From assembly GCF_037042905.1 (NCBI RefSeq), contig NC_087261.1, positions 14,520,217 to 14,584,216 of the forward strand: DNA of 64,000 bases. The letters are read 5' to 3'. This document shows, one piece after another, positions 1 through 11,257 of the stretch. The stretch is from Lytechinus pictus. Taxonomy: Eukaryota; Echinodermata; Echinoidea; Temnopleuroida; Toxopneustidae. Within the stretch, counting starts at the first letter, position 1. Every line of letters starts with the position of its first letter. The notes beneath the pieces were generated by a model. It made no database searches. It was given only the letters and a program-made list of their open reading frames with translations, and was not told where the DNA came from. Position numbers and translations under genes: made by a program.

Positions 1-322
1 TTCTCTTTATGAGATGACAAGTACAGAGGTTTCACAACATTATATCATTGATGAATCGTTTGTCATATGATTATAGAATGAGCAAAAAGAGATGTTTTGG
101 GGTATATTTTCAGTGTCCAAATGGGAGAGTTGTACGTGTGTGACATCACAGATCTTGGTCGCATTGCCAATGGGAGGATCTCCATAGCATTAGTGATCTC
201 GACATTCAAATGCTCATAACTCTTTTATTGCTAGTCCTATTTTACTCAAAGTTTTGTTGATCTTATTCTTTGATTTTTCTGCTTTCACAAAAGCTAACTT
301 GCTCCAAGAGTTTCATTCTCCT
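1..322 (-). repeat. TTAA-type inverted-repeat element, partial (family AGGAGAATG)
   Basis: This sequence ends in GTTTCATTCTCCT followed by TTAA at 323-326. Its reverse complement is closely similar to the sequence starting at 40620, for well over 200 bases, including the shared stretch around 150-230. The two copies are in opposite orientation. The left end of this copy lies outside the window. The TTAA next to an AGG/CCT terminus matches several other elements in this window and suggests a piggyBac- or Kolobok-like nonautonomous DNA transposon; the superfamily is inferred, not shown. Confidence 0.65.
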
Positions 323-326
323 TTAA

Positions 327-690
327 AGATAAATACCAGTATTGGTAATTGACTTAAAATGAGTTTGAATAGAATCAAATAGAATGACCACCCAAGTGTT
401 TGTATGTATAAATATGCCAAATTACTCTGGAAGAAAATGTGTAATTTAATTGCTGTGAAATCAGCAATATAAGCACGGAATTCCATCAAATGTCGGGTAA
501 TTTTCCAAGCAATATTAATTCACTATCCAACATTTTGCTTTTTGTGTAGGTGCTTGATCATTATAGGTTTTCAGCTAAGATATCATGATTTCACAAAGAT
601 CAGTTTATTTCAATGTTCCAGAACTATGATAATATGGTGACAATTAACCTTGATTTTAAAGACTTTCTGATGAAAAAGATTATTTGCTGC
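327..690 (-). repeat. Interspersed repeat R1, copy 1
   Basis: Reverse-complementing this stretch gives a sequence alignable with 41205-41558, with many conserved blocks such as ATTGTCACCATATTATCAT and the block ending in GGTATTTATC. Nothing coding is visible. It stops exactly at the TTAA that borders the element at 1-322, whereas copy 2 runs through the same TTAA into different DNA. Confidence 0.6.
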
Positions 691-745
691 AACTACTCTC
701 TTTTGCCTTAAATATCCTTGTCTTTATCATGTTTTATACATACAG

Positions 746-3463
746 AATCATAGCTTTGACGAAGCAACGGATTATCTCATTCCGAACTCCACTCGTGATG
801 ATTCAACCAAAGATGGTAACGATGAAAATTCATCTGTGACGTCACCCGTGTCATCACCCACCGAACTTACATTTCCAAGCCCCCTTAAACCATGCAGAAA
901 AGTAAGTTGATATTGTTGGACGAACTGTGATTTTTCACATTACCCACCGTGTTCTTAAAAAAAAGGAACCGTCATTACATACAGTATTTTTTTAAAGAGT
1001 GGATACCATGCGTGACCATGTGGTCTCGAAAAGCACCCTAAACAAGTATTTTCCATATTCTGAAAATGCACACCTTAACAAGTATTGGCGTGTGAAACCC
1101 CAAAGTATTGGAAACAAAACGATACTCTTGGCAAGGATTCTCTGAATCCCTAAACAAATACAGCGATATTTTAATTGTTACAATTATGTCACGGACGTCG
1201 GTTTTACCTTTACCTACATGTACATCACTTGGTTTAGTACGGCTCGCGCAAATCGGACTCTAAACATGTAGTGTTGAATGTTGGGGCAAAAAGTACACAT
1301 TTTAGTCTTTTTTTACCCTTGCAAATTTGACCCTAAACACGTAGCTTTCCTATCGAAATAGATACCCTTTTTTCATTAATTTAGTGTTTTTGACACCCTT
1401 ATTACGTTACGTACGTAACGTGCCATATCTTTAAAAAAAAAAACAATTTTTACATGTTTTTTGTTCGAGCATGGTATCCACTCGTCAATGCAAGTGGCCC
1501 CCTCCCCCCCCCCCCCCGGCTGATATGCAAAAAAGTGAAAATTGATGACGTCACACGTCGGTACTCTATAAGAAACATAACAAAATTCTTACATGTCAAT
1601 CATGTCAACTGAGGCAAAGACAAAATGGGAGACAACTGATGCCAATTTATAATTAATATGTTCCGGTAGTAGAACGTTTTACAATCCATAACACTTTGTG
1701 CACTGCACTATCAAAAAACACAATACATGCTGGTGTATAACCTGTAGATTGTTGGATGAAACATTGAGTGGACAGAAGGCCCATATTTGTATTGGTCGAA
1801 TATTTAAGTAAAAGATCGGTTGACCAAATGACGTTGGACCATGTGGCGAATAGGTCGGATGATATGGACCAGTGGCGTATCTAGGGAGGGGCAAGGGGGG
1901 CACGTGCCCCGGGTGCCACTTTCAGGGGGGCGCAAGAAAAGGAAAGGGGGCGCAAATAAAGAAAAGGGAAAAAATGAACAGAAAAGGCAAACTTAAGATA
2001 TAAAGGCGCAGAAAATGAATACCACTGAAGGTGATTAATACCCCCGTCCTATGATATTACAATGGTAATGCAGTATCCAACTCATTTAGAAAATTAATCT
2101 TGCATGTTTTTACCCAAGGATGAATATTCGTGCCAACTTTTGATTAGTGATATACATTTCAAGAATTCCAACAAACAGTTTCAAACGCATATCATAACTT
2201 TTCATCTCTAGCTGCGGGTTAGCATTTTGATACGTCACTCTTCATTCTTACAAACAGTTCTAAAGTACTTTTTTTTCTGGTTTAATTGTCAAAGGCTTTC
2301 ATCACGTGCTGATTTGATAAGGGAGATACAAACCGTCTTCATTAATTTTTACAATCAACCATTAAAATGAATTCATAAGAATACTCCTCACAATTTTCCC
2401 CTTTCAGGTAGGTATATAAATCAGCTCTATGCTCTTGCCTGCATCAATTACTTTAATAGTTAAATCCGCATCGTGTGATAACTTCTCCCTAAAATGTTTT
2501 GATTTCAGGTCTAAATATCAATAATTTTCGGCTCGCGCTTCGCTCTCGCATTAACTGTTTAGACTATTCAGTCTTAATGTTGAAAAAAATAGGCTCGCGC
2601 TTCGCCCTCGTATTAGGTCGATTTATTTAATGAGATCCCTATCATAATTTATCTATGATTTCCTAAAAGGGTCTTTTTAAATGTTCCTTTTCCAGGTCCG
2701 AAGATCAATAATTTTCAGCTGGCGCTTCGCGCTCGCATTCATTGTTAAGTTAGATACGAATCATGTTTATTATTGCAAAATCCAACAAAGAATATTTCCA
2801 GTATAAAGTCTAATGAAAAATGTTCGAACTCGCATTGAGATAGAACACTTTGAAAGGGGAGCGATTTTAGCACTTGCGCCGGGCGCCGTTGGTCGTAGAT
2901 ACCCCACCCAAACATCCATACACCTATGATAATAAAGACATTTTCCTCAAAAACTTGTCAGGTATTTCTATTTAAAAACATATTTATAGTATTCCATATT
3001 GTAATTATTTCATAATTTCATATCGTTTCATTGCGTCTTGCTTGCATCATTTTTACAACATTCATTAATTTCAAAATGGGTCATTTAACTTTAGAAATGT
3101 CTTCAAATTTGACAATTTCTGTTACTCTCATCTTTCTCAATCTCTTTGTCTTCTTTCTCTCTCACACATTATCAGTCCAATCCATCTAAATCTACATCAC
3201 ACAAGCGAGTCCGTCTTCCAGAACGAACATTCAACTCGCCAGCGGACCTACCGCGTGATATGTCAGAACTGACATGCGGAGAGCTCGGGCAAGCACTAAG
3301 TCTGCTCCACATGAGGGCAGAGACGGTAGAACTATTTGCCAAGCATCTTGTAAACGGGGCTCTTCTTGAAAAGATGGACGCCGACATCTTGAAGTCTGAG
3401 TTTGAATTAACACATTTTGAATTGTTTAAAATAAGGCAGTTTATTTCTGGCTGGAGGCCATAG
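746..3463 (+). CDS. GAREM-like adaptor, last two coding exons (C-terminal SAM domain)
   Basis: Coding exons are 746-901 (52 codons, acceptor ATACAG, donor GTAAGT) and 3176-3463 (95 codons plus stop, acceptor TTATCAG), both in phase 0. The first is a linker rich in Ser, Pro and Asp and contains the Tyr-bearing DYLIP. The second holds a SAM domain over roughly the last 70 residues, beginning at DLPRDMSEL and ending in KIRQFISGWRP at the very C terminus. Vertebrate GAREM1 (GRB2-associated regulator of MAPK1) also ends in a SAM domain with an almost identical KIMQFINGWRP tail, which is the main reason for this call. GAREM proteins link receptor tyrosine kinases to GRB2/ERK signalling in the cytoplasm; that role is inferred from the family. 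The N-terminal CABIT part lies outside the window. Another SAM-domain adaptor is possible but less likely. Confidence 0.72.
997..1484. repeat. Inverted-repeat element in the GAREM-like intron
   Basis: GAGTGGATACCATGC at 997 is repeated in inverse as GCATGGTATCCACTC ending at 1484, giving a 15-bp terminal inverted repeat around about 490 bp. Inside are several spaced copies of a CCCTAAACAAGTAT-like motif (about 1036, 1071, 1149, 1258, 1331). The same motif recurs near 22.19-22.26 kb and 33.07-33.13 kb. No clear target duplication was seen. A poly-C run follows at about 1499-1518. Confidence 0.55.
1735..1868. repeat. Degenerate GGTC(T/G)AAT-type short tandem repeat
   Basis: Short phrases resembling ATTGGTCGAAT, GTTGGACCATGTGG and GGTCGGATGATATGGACC recur at about 18-20 base spacing. 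The same kind of sequence forms a larger inverted array at 52560-52970. Confidence 0.4.
1869..2935. repeat. CAGTGGCGTA-ended repeat with internal GCTCGCGCTTCGC units
   Basis: It begins CAGTGGCGTATCTAGGG followed by a GGGGCACGTGCCCCGGG palindrome and ends near GGCGCCGTTGGTCGTAGATACCCC, an imperfect inverted relation. Three copies of a GGCTCGCGCTTCGCTCTCGCATT-like unit lie at about 2529, 2592 and 2718. It sits in the intron of the GAREM-like gene. CAGTGGCGTA ends are common on DNA transposons of marine animals, but the class cannot be set from this copy. Confidence 0.5.
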
Positions 3464-3516
3464 TAATCAAGCAATATCATCATGATAGTGAATTCGTGAT
3501 CACCGCCATATTTTCA

Positions 3517-3985
3517 AGATCGTCATTACTATCATCATCATTATTTTCATCATCATTCATCATCATCATCATTCATCATCATCATCTCCATTGTCGTCGC
3601 AATTGCCTCTCTCATCTACATTACAATCATCACCATCATCATCAACACCATCACCATCATCTTCTTCTTCATCATCATTTTCTCCTCCTCCTCCTCCATC
3701 ATCATCATTACCATCTACTATTATATATCATCATCATAATCATAATTATCATCTTCTCCATCATTATCATCACCATCATCATTACCATCACTCAACTACT
3801 CTCATTAAAATCATCAACATTATCATATCAATTCATCATTACCATCATCATCATCACCACCATCACCATCATCTTCTTCTTCATCATTATCTCCTCCATC
3901 ATCATCACCATCTCTCGATTATTATCATCGTAATCATCAACATTATCATATCAGCATTTCATGATCATCATTATTATGATCACCA
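3517..3985. repeat. (ATC)n-rich simple repeat region
   Basis: Downstream of the SAM-domain stop codon the + strand is almost entirely ATC, ATT and ACC triplets. Because stop codons are rare in such sequence, several frames stay open and give His- or Ile-rich translations. These are not genes. Confidence 0.9.
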
Positions 3986-4515
3986 TTCACCGTCATCAAC
4001 AACATCATCTTCATCTCTATAATGTAACTATGATTTGATTTGTTGAAATGTTGAAAAATATTACAGATGTGAGTTATCGAAGCAAGTTTACATTTGCACC
4101 TCTAAACACATTTTTAGATTACATGCATACTCTTTTTTTTTATTCGTCATGCAGGTCGTGGCCAATAATTCCACAACCCAAGTGGGTTACATGAATAATT
4201 GGCTTCAACTTGATCTAGAACACAAATTAATTATACTGTATAAAATAAGCTGAGCGATGGTATGAGGATGTAAACTCATGCGGCCGCTACATCAGTGCAC
4301 AAAATCAAAGCCATTAATAGAGTGTCCGTCCAACCCGGTTTCAATGGTTTACCAATTATGATTTGTTAGGCAAGCCCTATCCAAAGAAATTGCGCCATGT
4401 TGGCAACCCACTGAAACCGGGTTGACCGATCTCTCTATATTAATGGCTCTGGCACAAATTTTATTTTGTTATGCACACTTAAGCATAAGCCCCCAGTGAG
4501 AAATAACCATAACAA

Positions 4516-5701
4516 GTGGAACGCCTCTGGCAGTCTCGCCTGCATTACGCAATTTAATATAGCAGCAGTGCTAACTTTGAAAACTACTATAAAATAATCA
4601 TTAACAAAAACATCATTCATATAATGACATAATACCACGTTCATTGACCATAAATGACATTTGAACAGAGACTTAAGACTGTCAACTACACCCATGTCCA
4701 CATTTCATTCACTCTATCCATAAACTTTCAAAGTTATGATGGCACTTCAACAATTACCCCCAACATGGCCTAAGTTTATTGACCTTAACTGACCTTTGAC
4801 TTGGTTTTGTGACCTGAAACTCACAGGGGATGTTCAGTGATGCTTGATTACACTTATGTCCAAGTTTTATGAACTAGATCCATAAACTTTCAGAGTTAGG
4901 ATGGTAATTTAACATATACCCCCAACACGGCCAAAGTTCATTGACCTTAAATGACCATTGACCATGGTCATCAGGTCATGTGACCTGAAACTCGCACAGG
5001 ATATTCAGTGGTACTTGATTAACCTAATGTTTAAGTTTCATGAACTAAATCCATAAATTTTCAGTTATGATGGTAATTCAACAAATACCCCCAACTTGGC
5101 CAAAGTTCATTGACCCTAAATGACCTTTGACCTTGGTCATGTGACCTGAAACTCAGGCAGGATGTTCACTAATACTTGATTAACCTTATGTCCAAGTTTC
5201 ATGGACTAGATCCATAAATTTTCAAAGTTATGATAGTAATTCAACAAATACCCCCAACTTGACCAAAGTTCATTGACCCTAAATGACCTTTGACCTTGGT
5301 CACGTGACCTGAAACTCGAGCAGGATGTTCACTAATACTTGATTAACATTATGCCCAAGTTTCATGAACTAGGTCCATATACTTTCTAAGTTATGATGTC
5401 ATTTCAAAAACTTAACCTTCGGTTAAGATTTTGAAAATAATTTTCCCAACATGGTCTAAGTTCATTGACCCTAAATGACCTTTGACCTTGGTCATGTGAC
5501 CTGAAACTCAGGCAGGATGTTCAGTAATACTTGATTAACCTTATGTCCAAGTTTCATGAACTAGGTCCATATACTTTCTAAGTTATGATGTCATTTCAAA
5601 AACTTAACCTTAGGTTAAGATTTGATGTTGACGCCGCCGTCGCCGCCGCCGTCGGAAAAGCGGCGCCTATAGTCTCGCTCTGCTATGCAGGCGAGACAAA
5701 A
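4516..5701. repeat. CTCGCCTGCAT-ended element with about six internal ~165-bp tandem units
   Basis: The left end reads CTCTGGCAGTCTCGCCTGCAT and the right end CTATGCAGGCGAGAC, so the termini are inverted. The right terminus carries a (GCC)n-rich stretch and GCGGCGCCTATAGTCTCGC. The interior repeats a unit containing CATTGACC(C/T)TAAATGACC and TGACCTTGGTCATGTGACC; CATTGACC-type anchors fall near 4646, 4781, 4943, 5112, 5274 and 5467, mostly 162-169 bases apart. Shorter relatives occur at 9905-10113, 40150-40292 and 41911-42171. Confidence 0.75.
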
Positions 5702-6312
5702 AGCATCCAAACCATAGCAATTGATCTATTGCATTACTTTGATATTTCAAGTGGGTTTTTTTTTAATGCAGAAAAATTGTAAACAAAATCCATGATTAAG
5801 GAATACTCAAGTATTTGTAAAATTGTCAATTTTGTGATTCCATATGTCATATGTGACCACATCACCCATGATGTACTGTGATACAACTTTAAAAAAAAAA
5901 AAAATCAATTTTCTCAGAGAATTTACCTGCGCATTCAATGTACATCAAAATCAGTATTGGCATTGCTAAGCTATTGTGTGATACCCCCCCCCCCTCTTTT
6001 ATTTTTTTTAATGAATTCCCTTTAGGGTATGTAGGTGGGAGTTGTCAGGGATATTTTAAAGTTTGAGAGAGTGACTCCAAGTGAGTGAGGCCTTTTTATT
6101 ATTCCAATGTCTCTCTCGTAATTTGTTTTTACCTTGATTGAAAAGTATTATAACTAACAAATTAAATAATGGATATTCTGAAATTAGATTATTTTGCATG
6201 TGACTCTATGTAACATTATCATGAGGAAATATATACAAATAATTATATAACTGGGTGATTTATTTGATAATCAGTAAACATAGCATTTTCGATAATCAGT
6301 ATCAGTTTTGGA

Positions 6313-7385
6313 CACCAATACTTTGTTGGATTAAAATTTGTTGTATTTTGGTTATTTTTGACATTTTTGATATTTCAAGAGGAAAGAAATAATGAGTACT
6401 TTTATTTGCTAATCAATAAATATCAAAATCACTTTTTAACTCCAACACTTTGTTGGATGTAGACTACTTGTATTTTGATATTCATTTTAATGAAATTTGA
6501 CATTCATTTTGATATTTCAAGAGGAAAGAAAGAATTAGTAATTTTATTTGCTAATCAATAATTTGCTTATCAATAAATATCAATATCTCTCAGAATTTTA
6601 TTTTATAATGTTCATGATATCTTGCATATATATAATGCTTTGTTTTGTTTTACTCATATAAAAATATCATAATTGTACATGCTTTAGTTTATATTGTGTG
6701 TAAAAAATATCGGTTTTTAACACCAACACTTTGTTGAAATATATTTTGATATTCAATTTCATGAATTTTGACATTCATTTTGATATTTCAAGAAAAAAGA
6801 AAGAATGATTTTATTTGCAAATGAATAAATGTCAATATCGGTTTCTAACACCAACACTTTGTTGGAATATATTTGATATTATTCATTTTCATGAATTTTG
6901 ACATTCATTTTGATTTTTCAAGAAAAAAGAAAGAATGAATGATTTTATTTGCAAATGAATAAATATCAAAATCGGTTTCTAACACCAACACTTTGTTGGA
7001 ATATATTTTGATATTAATTTTCATGAATTTTGACATTCATTTGGATATTTCAAGAAAAAAGAAAATGATTTTATTTGCAAATGAATAAATATCAATATCG
7101 GTTTCTAACACCAACACTTTGTTGGAATATATTTTGATATTCAATTTCATGAATTTTGACATTCATTTTGATATTTCAAGAAAAAAGAAAGAATGAATGA
7201 TTTTATTTGCAAATGAATAAATATCAATATCGGTTTCTAACACCAACACTTTGTTGGAATATATTTTGATATTCATTTTTATGAATTTTGACATTCATTT
7301 TGATATTTCATGAAGAAAGAATGAATAATTTGATTTGCTAATGGATAAATATCAATATAGGTTTTTAACACCAACACTTGGATGT
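6313..7385. repeat. ~130-bp satellite-like tandem array
   Basis: The anchor CACCAACACTTTGTTGG recurs near 6313, 6442, 6721, 6849, 6983, 7109, 7241 and 7369, a period of 126-134 bases, with one degenerate unit between 6442 and 6721. Units also share ATGAATTTTGACATTCATTT and TTTATTTGCAAATGAATAAA. The middle units are most alike and both edges are degraded, as expected of an array kept similar by unequal exchange. No gene is present. Confidence 0.85.
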
Positions 7386-7658
7386 GGACTACATGTAGTT
7401 GTATTTTGATTTTCACTGTACAAGACAGCCCACTTTGCATTATTTCTGCTAAAATAAAACATTAATGAAATTGAAGATCTTGTTGGTTTCTGCACTTCTC
7501 ATAATACATTTTTAACAGTAAGTTAAAAAATCTCCCCGGTTGCACTGACTATTGTGATGATCAAGGGCATACCTGAAAGTGAGGGGATTTGTAGAAATGG
7601 GGGGGGTGCTTGTGAAGGGCTTACATTCTGGGTTAACCATCCTCTGGCTACTTATTAA

Positions 7659-8224
7659 AGGAAACCAAAACCCAAGAAGAGAAGCAATCTTATTGGAAAG
7701 AGTAAAACAAAAGGAACAATTTAAAACAAGTTTCATCAAAATTGGTTATGAAATAAGCAAGTTATGGACGTTTAAAAAGTCTTATACTTTCTATGGGGTT
7801 CCTCAAATTGGCAAACATGCTTCAAAATGACTGATTTTGTGGACAACCCTCCATTTGTTTTGTACACAAATTTTCCCCTTTATTTTAAATTATTTCACAT
7901 CACCTCCTCCTGACCTTGACATATGTGGTGTGAATTATATGTTCCCATGACATATGTTATGCTCAGAATGAGGCAATGTGCAATTTAAAAGACAATAGGG
8001 AAAATCTTAAAAATTGTGTACAAAACAAATGGAGTGCTGTCCACAAAATCAGTCATTTTGAAGCATGTTTGCCAATTTGAGGATCCCCATAGAAAGTACA
8101 ACAAGACTTAAACGTCCATAACTTGCTTATTTCACAACTGATTTTGATGAAACTTGTTTTAGATTGTTCCTCTCATTTTACTCTTTCCAATAAGATTGCT
8201 TCTTTTCTTGGGTTTTGGTTTCCT
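7659..8224. repeat. Long inverted-repeat MITE with TTAA target duplication
   Basis: Arms of about 215 bp run from AGGAAACCAAAACCC at 7659 to about 7875, and in inverse from about 8010 to GGGTTTTGGTTTCCT ending at 8224. TTAA lies on both sides (7655-7658 and 8225-8228). The loop is about 135 bp. Degenerate relatives of an arm occur near 8700 and 11020-11090. The open frame at 7579-7830 is part of the left arm and is not a gene. Confidence 0.8.
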
Positions 8225-9568
8225 TTAAGTTTTCACAAAATTTATTTTAAAGGTTTTTGTATTGGGTGAAAATTGCATTTATTCATATAATAATTCCTCT
8301 TCTTCCAGCAAAACTTCCAGCACTAGTTATTAGTTTCACCCACACTTGGGTGATTTACAATAATATTCAAATGAATGCACAGTGTTCCATGGGAAAATGA
8401 TGCATATAGAGTTTTAGGTAACAATGTTGAATTTAAACCCATAGAAAATTGCGTAATTCATATGGTTTGATGATTCTCATAATTTGTCAGAAGTGAAAAA
8501 TAAGGAATTCCATGGATAGAATGAAAATGTTGGGATAACCATCCCATACAAATTTTTTTTTTTTTTGGGGGGGGTCATTTTGTTAAAAAAACTTGATCCT
8601 ATTCTACAAAAACTTTTTAACATGAACATGATGAAGGTTAAGTCTCCTCAAGAATTTGACAAGCAGGAATAAGAAAATTTGATAAAAGAAAAGATCCTCA
8701 AATTGGCAAACATGCTTCAAAGTCCAAAAACAATCAATATTTGCAACTTTTGGAATTTACCTCTTCTACACCACATACATAATGTATTTCATTATAGATT
8801 ATAACAATAATCATGTTTACATGTGATATAAATACTGTTGGGTTTTGATTTCAATGTTGATTAATCGGGAAGAAGGGGGGAAGGGCCCGGAGGGGTACTG
8901 CCACTACAACATTCATGCTCATCCTCAAAGACACTTAAAAGGGGTTGCTTTTCACAGCCGGGCAGGGAAAAAATTACATGGGGGCTGGCACGATTTAGCC
9001 CCCAAAATGCTCAAAAGAGCACAGGAAATTCCCATTCATCGAAATGTGAAAGCTTACCCAATGTTGGAGATATAGGCAGTAATTTGTGAAAAGTATCCCC
9101 CGATAATTTTTTTTTTGCCTGCAGCTGGGTGATGTATGCATGTGCATTCAGGGAAATGAATACAAAATAAAATGAGAAGATCAGGGAAAACAGTATACTT
9201 TTCAATCCTATCATGATTTGAGGCATATTTGGGGTAGGAAACCATGACAACATGTGCTTAGGGTACTTTGAGATTGAAGGAAGGATGAATTCTTGCTCAG
9301 AGACAATGTATGGAAATGGCATTCACCTTGTAAAAGCAGTCGGTGCCCCCCCCCCCCCTCTCCTGGGGACTTATCATAGCCAATTACCAATGAGATCAAG
9401 AATTTCATCACTCATGAGACATGATTTCTTCTGAGAAGCATTCATCATTGTAATATGTACATGAACATACTATGCAATGGTTTATTAACAGACACATTGA
9501 AGATACAGGCATAAATGCAATATGATTCATATTTTATGAAAAGCATCAGATCAGAACCATTATGGCAC
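8225..9568. other. Intergenic stretch, no gene recognised
   Basis: Contains a poly-T/G run near 8551-8574, a fragment of the 7659-8224 element near 8696-8722, a G-rich patch at 8871-9000 and a poly-C run at about 9346-9358. Open frames of 60-100 codons show no recognisable domain. Confidence 0.6.
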
Positions 9569-9774
9569 GTATTCTCAAACGAGGTTTCGATTGTAACATG
9601 GAGCATGCAGATTTTTAAGATTATTATGCTTATTTCATCGCGTACACAAAGTTAAATCCAATTAAATGCGCACTTTCGACAAAGTGCGCTTAAAATGAAG
9701 CATGTTAATGAAATAAATCTGCATAGTCCATAGTTTTGTACTATGGTACAATTAAAACCTCTTTTGAGAATATG
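9569..9774. repeat. Palindromic MITE, ~205 bp
   Basis: TATTCTCAAACGAGGTTT on the left is mirrored by AAAACCTCTTTTGAGAATA on the right. The inner arms also pair, with TGCAGATTT...TTATTTCAT against ATGAAATAAATCTGCA. The centre is a GCGCACTTT/AAAGTGCGC palindrome. Confidence 0.7.
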
Positions 9775-9904
9775 GGTTTATGGGTTATTATCATGCCCCA
9801 AGATTCATCCGTTTTCAGACACTTGAGTGACTTGCCCATTATAATGAGCTTATCAGTACACTTTGAGAATTTTTTTTTTTTAATCTATGTATATAATTTG
9901 AGAA

Positions 9905-10113
9905 TTATCTTAGAAACAGAGACTTTGTGACCTGAAACCTATGTCACATGATCAACTAATACTTGACTAAGATTCAAGAAATGACTCCTTACACTAGCTG
10001 CCAAAGTTATGTTTCGGCATAAACAACCTTGGTAATGACTTCATGTTGACGATGCCATTGACATCGGAAAACCTGCATATTTGTCTTGCTTCTGCTATGC
10101 AGGCGAAAGAAAA
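9905..10113. repeat. Short copy of the CTCGCCTGCAT-ended family
   Basis: It carries GTGACCTGAAACCTATG, a degraded version of the internal unit, then CAAAGTTATG and ends in TGCTATGCAGGCGA, like the right end of the element at 4516-5701. Only about one internal unit is present. Confidence 0.55.
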
Positions 10114-11257
10114 CTGAAATGGCCCTTACATCAAGTCACAATAACTGTTCAATTGTTTTATCAAAAGGTAGTACGTATCAAGACTGCCCGATGCATGTTA
10201 GAACTTGTCATACAAGACAGTCCTCTATTAACTGCCTTCCTCGCAATCATGAGTGTATTCATAATACACAGATAACACATATTCACACATATTCTCTTAA
10301 CAAAAAAATAACGGTATTTGATACCTTGTTTTCAACAAAAACAAAAAAATTCAAATGCAATGTGATATTTTTCAGACAAAATGTTTAAAGTTGAAAATCT
10401 GATGAGGTTGGCTGTGCATTATTTCCATTATGCCTAGACCGGTCTGGTACTATTGTAAATATCAAGATAAGGAAATAACTGTTTTCCCCATTGAATTTTT
10501 AAACACTAATCATGGTATAACTATAAATCCATGAATGTTATGATTCATCCAGTAAAATTGAAGTGCTGGTGCTTCATTCGCCTGCTGAAGCCAATAGTGG
10601 TTGGTGAAACGTCGCAACTACAGACAATTGTGAGTTTCTACTTTACAATTTTCACAAATTCCAGTAAAAGATTCATAATTGAATAATACCAATCATGGTA
10701 TATTTTGAACGTTTTTAAACTCTAATAAAGTTTTCTTTAGAAGCATTAATGAAGTTCTTGAAGAAAAACTCAAGAAATAAATACAGATTTCAGTCACTTC
10801 ATCAGGATCCACAACACCATTTTATAACAATCAATCTTTTTCACTATCTTTTTACAGACACTTGGAATATTAAAATTGCATAATATTTTTAATAGAAAAA
10901 AATATTACATCATCCATAATTCATTGCAATTCCTGATGAAATGCATCAAACTGTTTCATCAAAATAATACAAAACTTAGAAGTATCATATTCTTGTTGCT
11001 CTTCATCTGGCTTTGATGAAACTTGAAGTGGTTTGCCTTTTCAATTTTACTCTATTAATTCCAATAATATCATTTTTGTCCAGGATTAATAATTCAATAA
11101 AGAAACAATTTAAATTGGTATTGAAAAAAACTTTCAATGATTTAAACAGAGCCAGATGAAATGATTACCATAAAAAAATACAAAAAATTACATAATACAA
11201 ATAATATTTCCATAAACTATGTCAGTAAACTAACTTGCTTGGTCTGGAGATTGGAGA
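10114..11257. other. Intergenic stretch downstream of PITHD1
   Basis: AT-rich sequence without a recognisable gene. A degraded relative of the 7659-8224 inverted-repeat element is visible around 10950-11110. The PITHD1 3' UTR should lie in the last part, but no poly(A) signal could be chosen with confidence. Confidence 0.5.

Noticed and set aside
3496-4022. His/Ser/Ile-rich open frames downstream of the GAREM-like gene
   Set aside because: Low-complexity (ATC)n sequence; two overlapping frames are equally open and neither has a recognisable domain.
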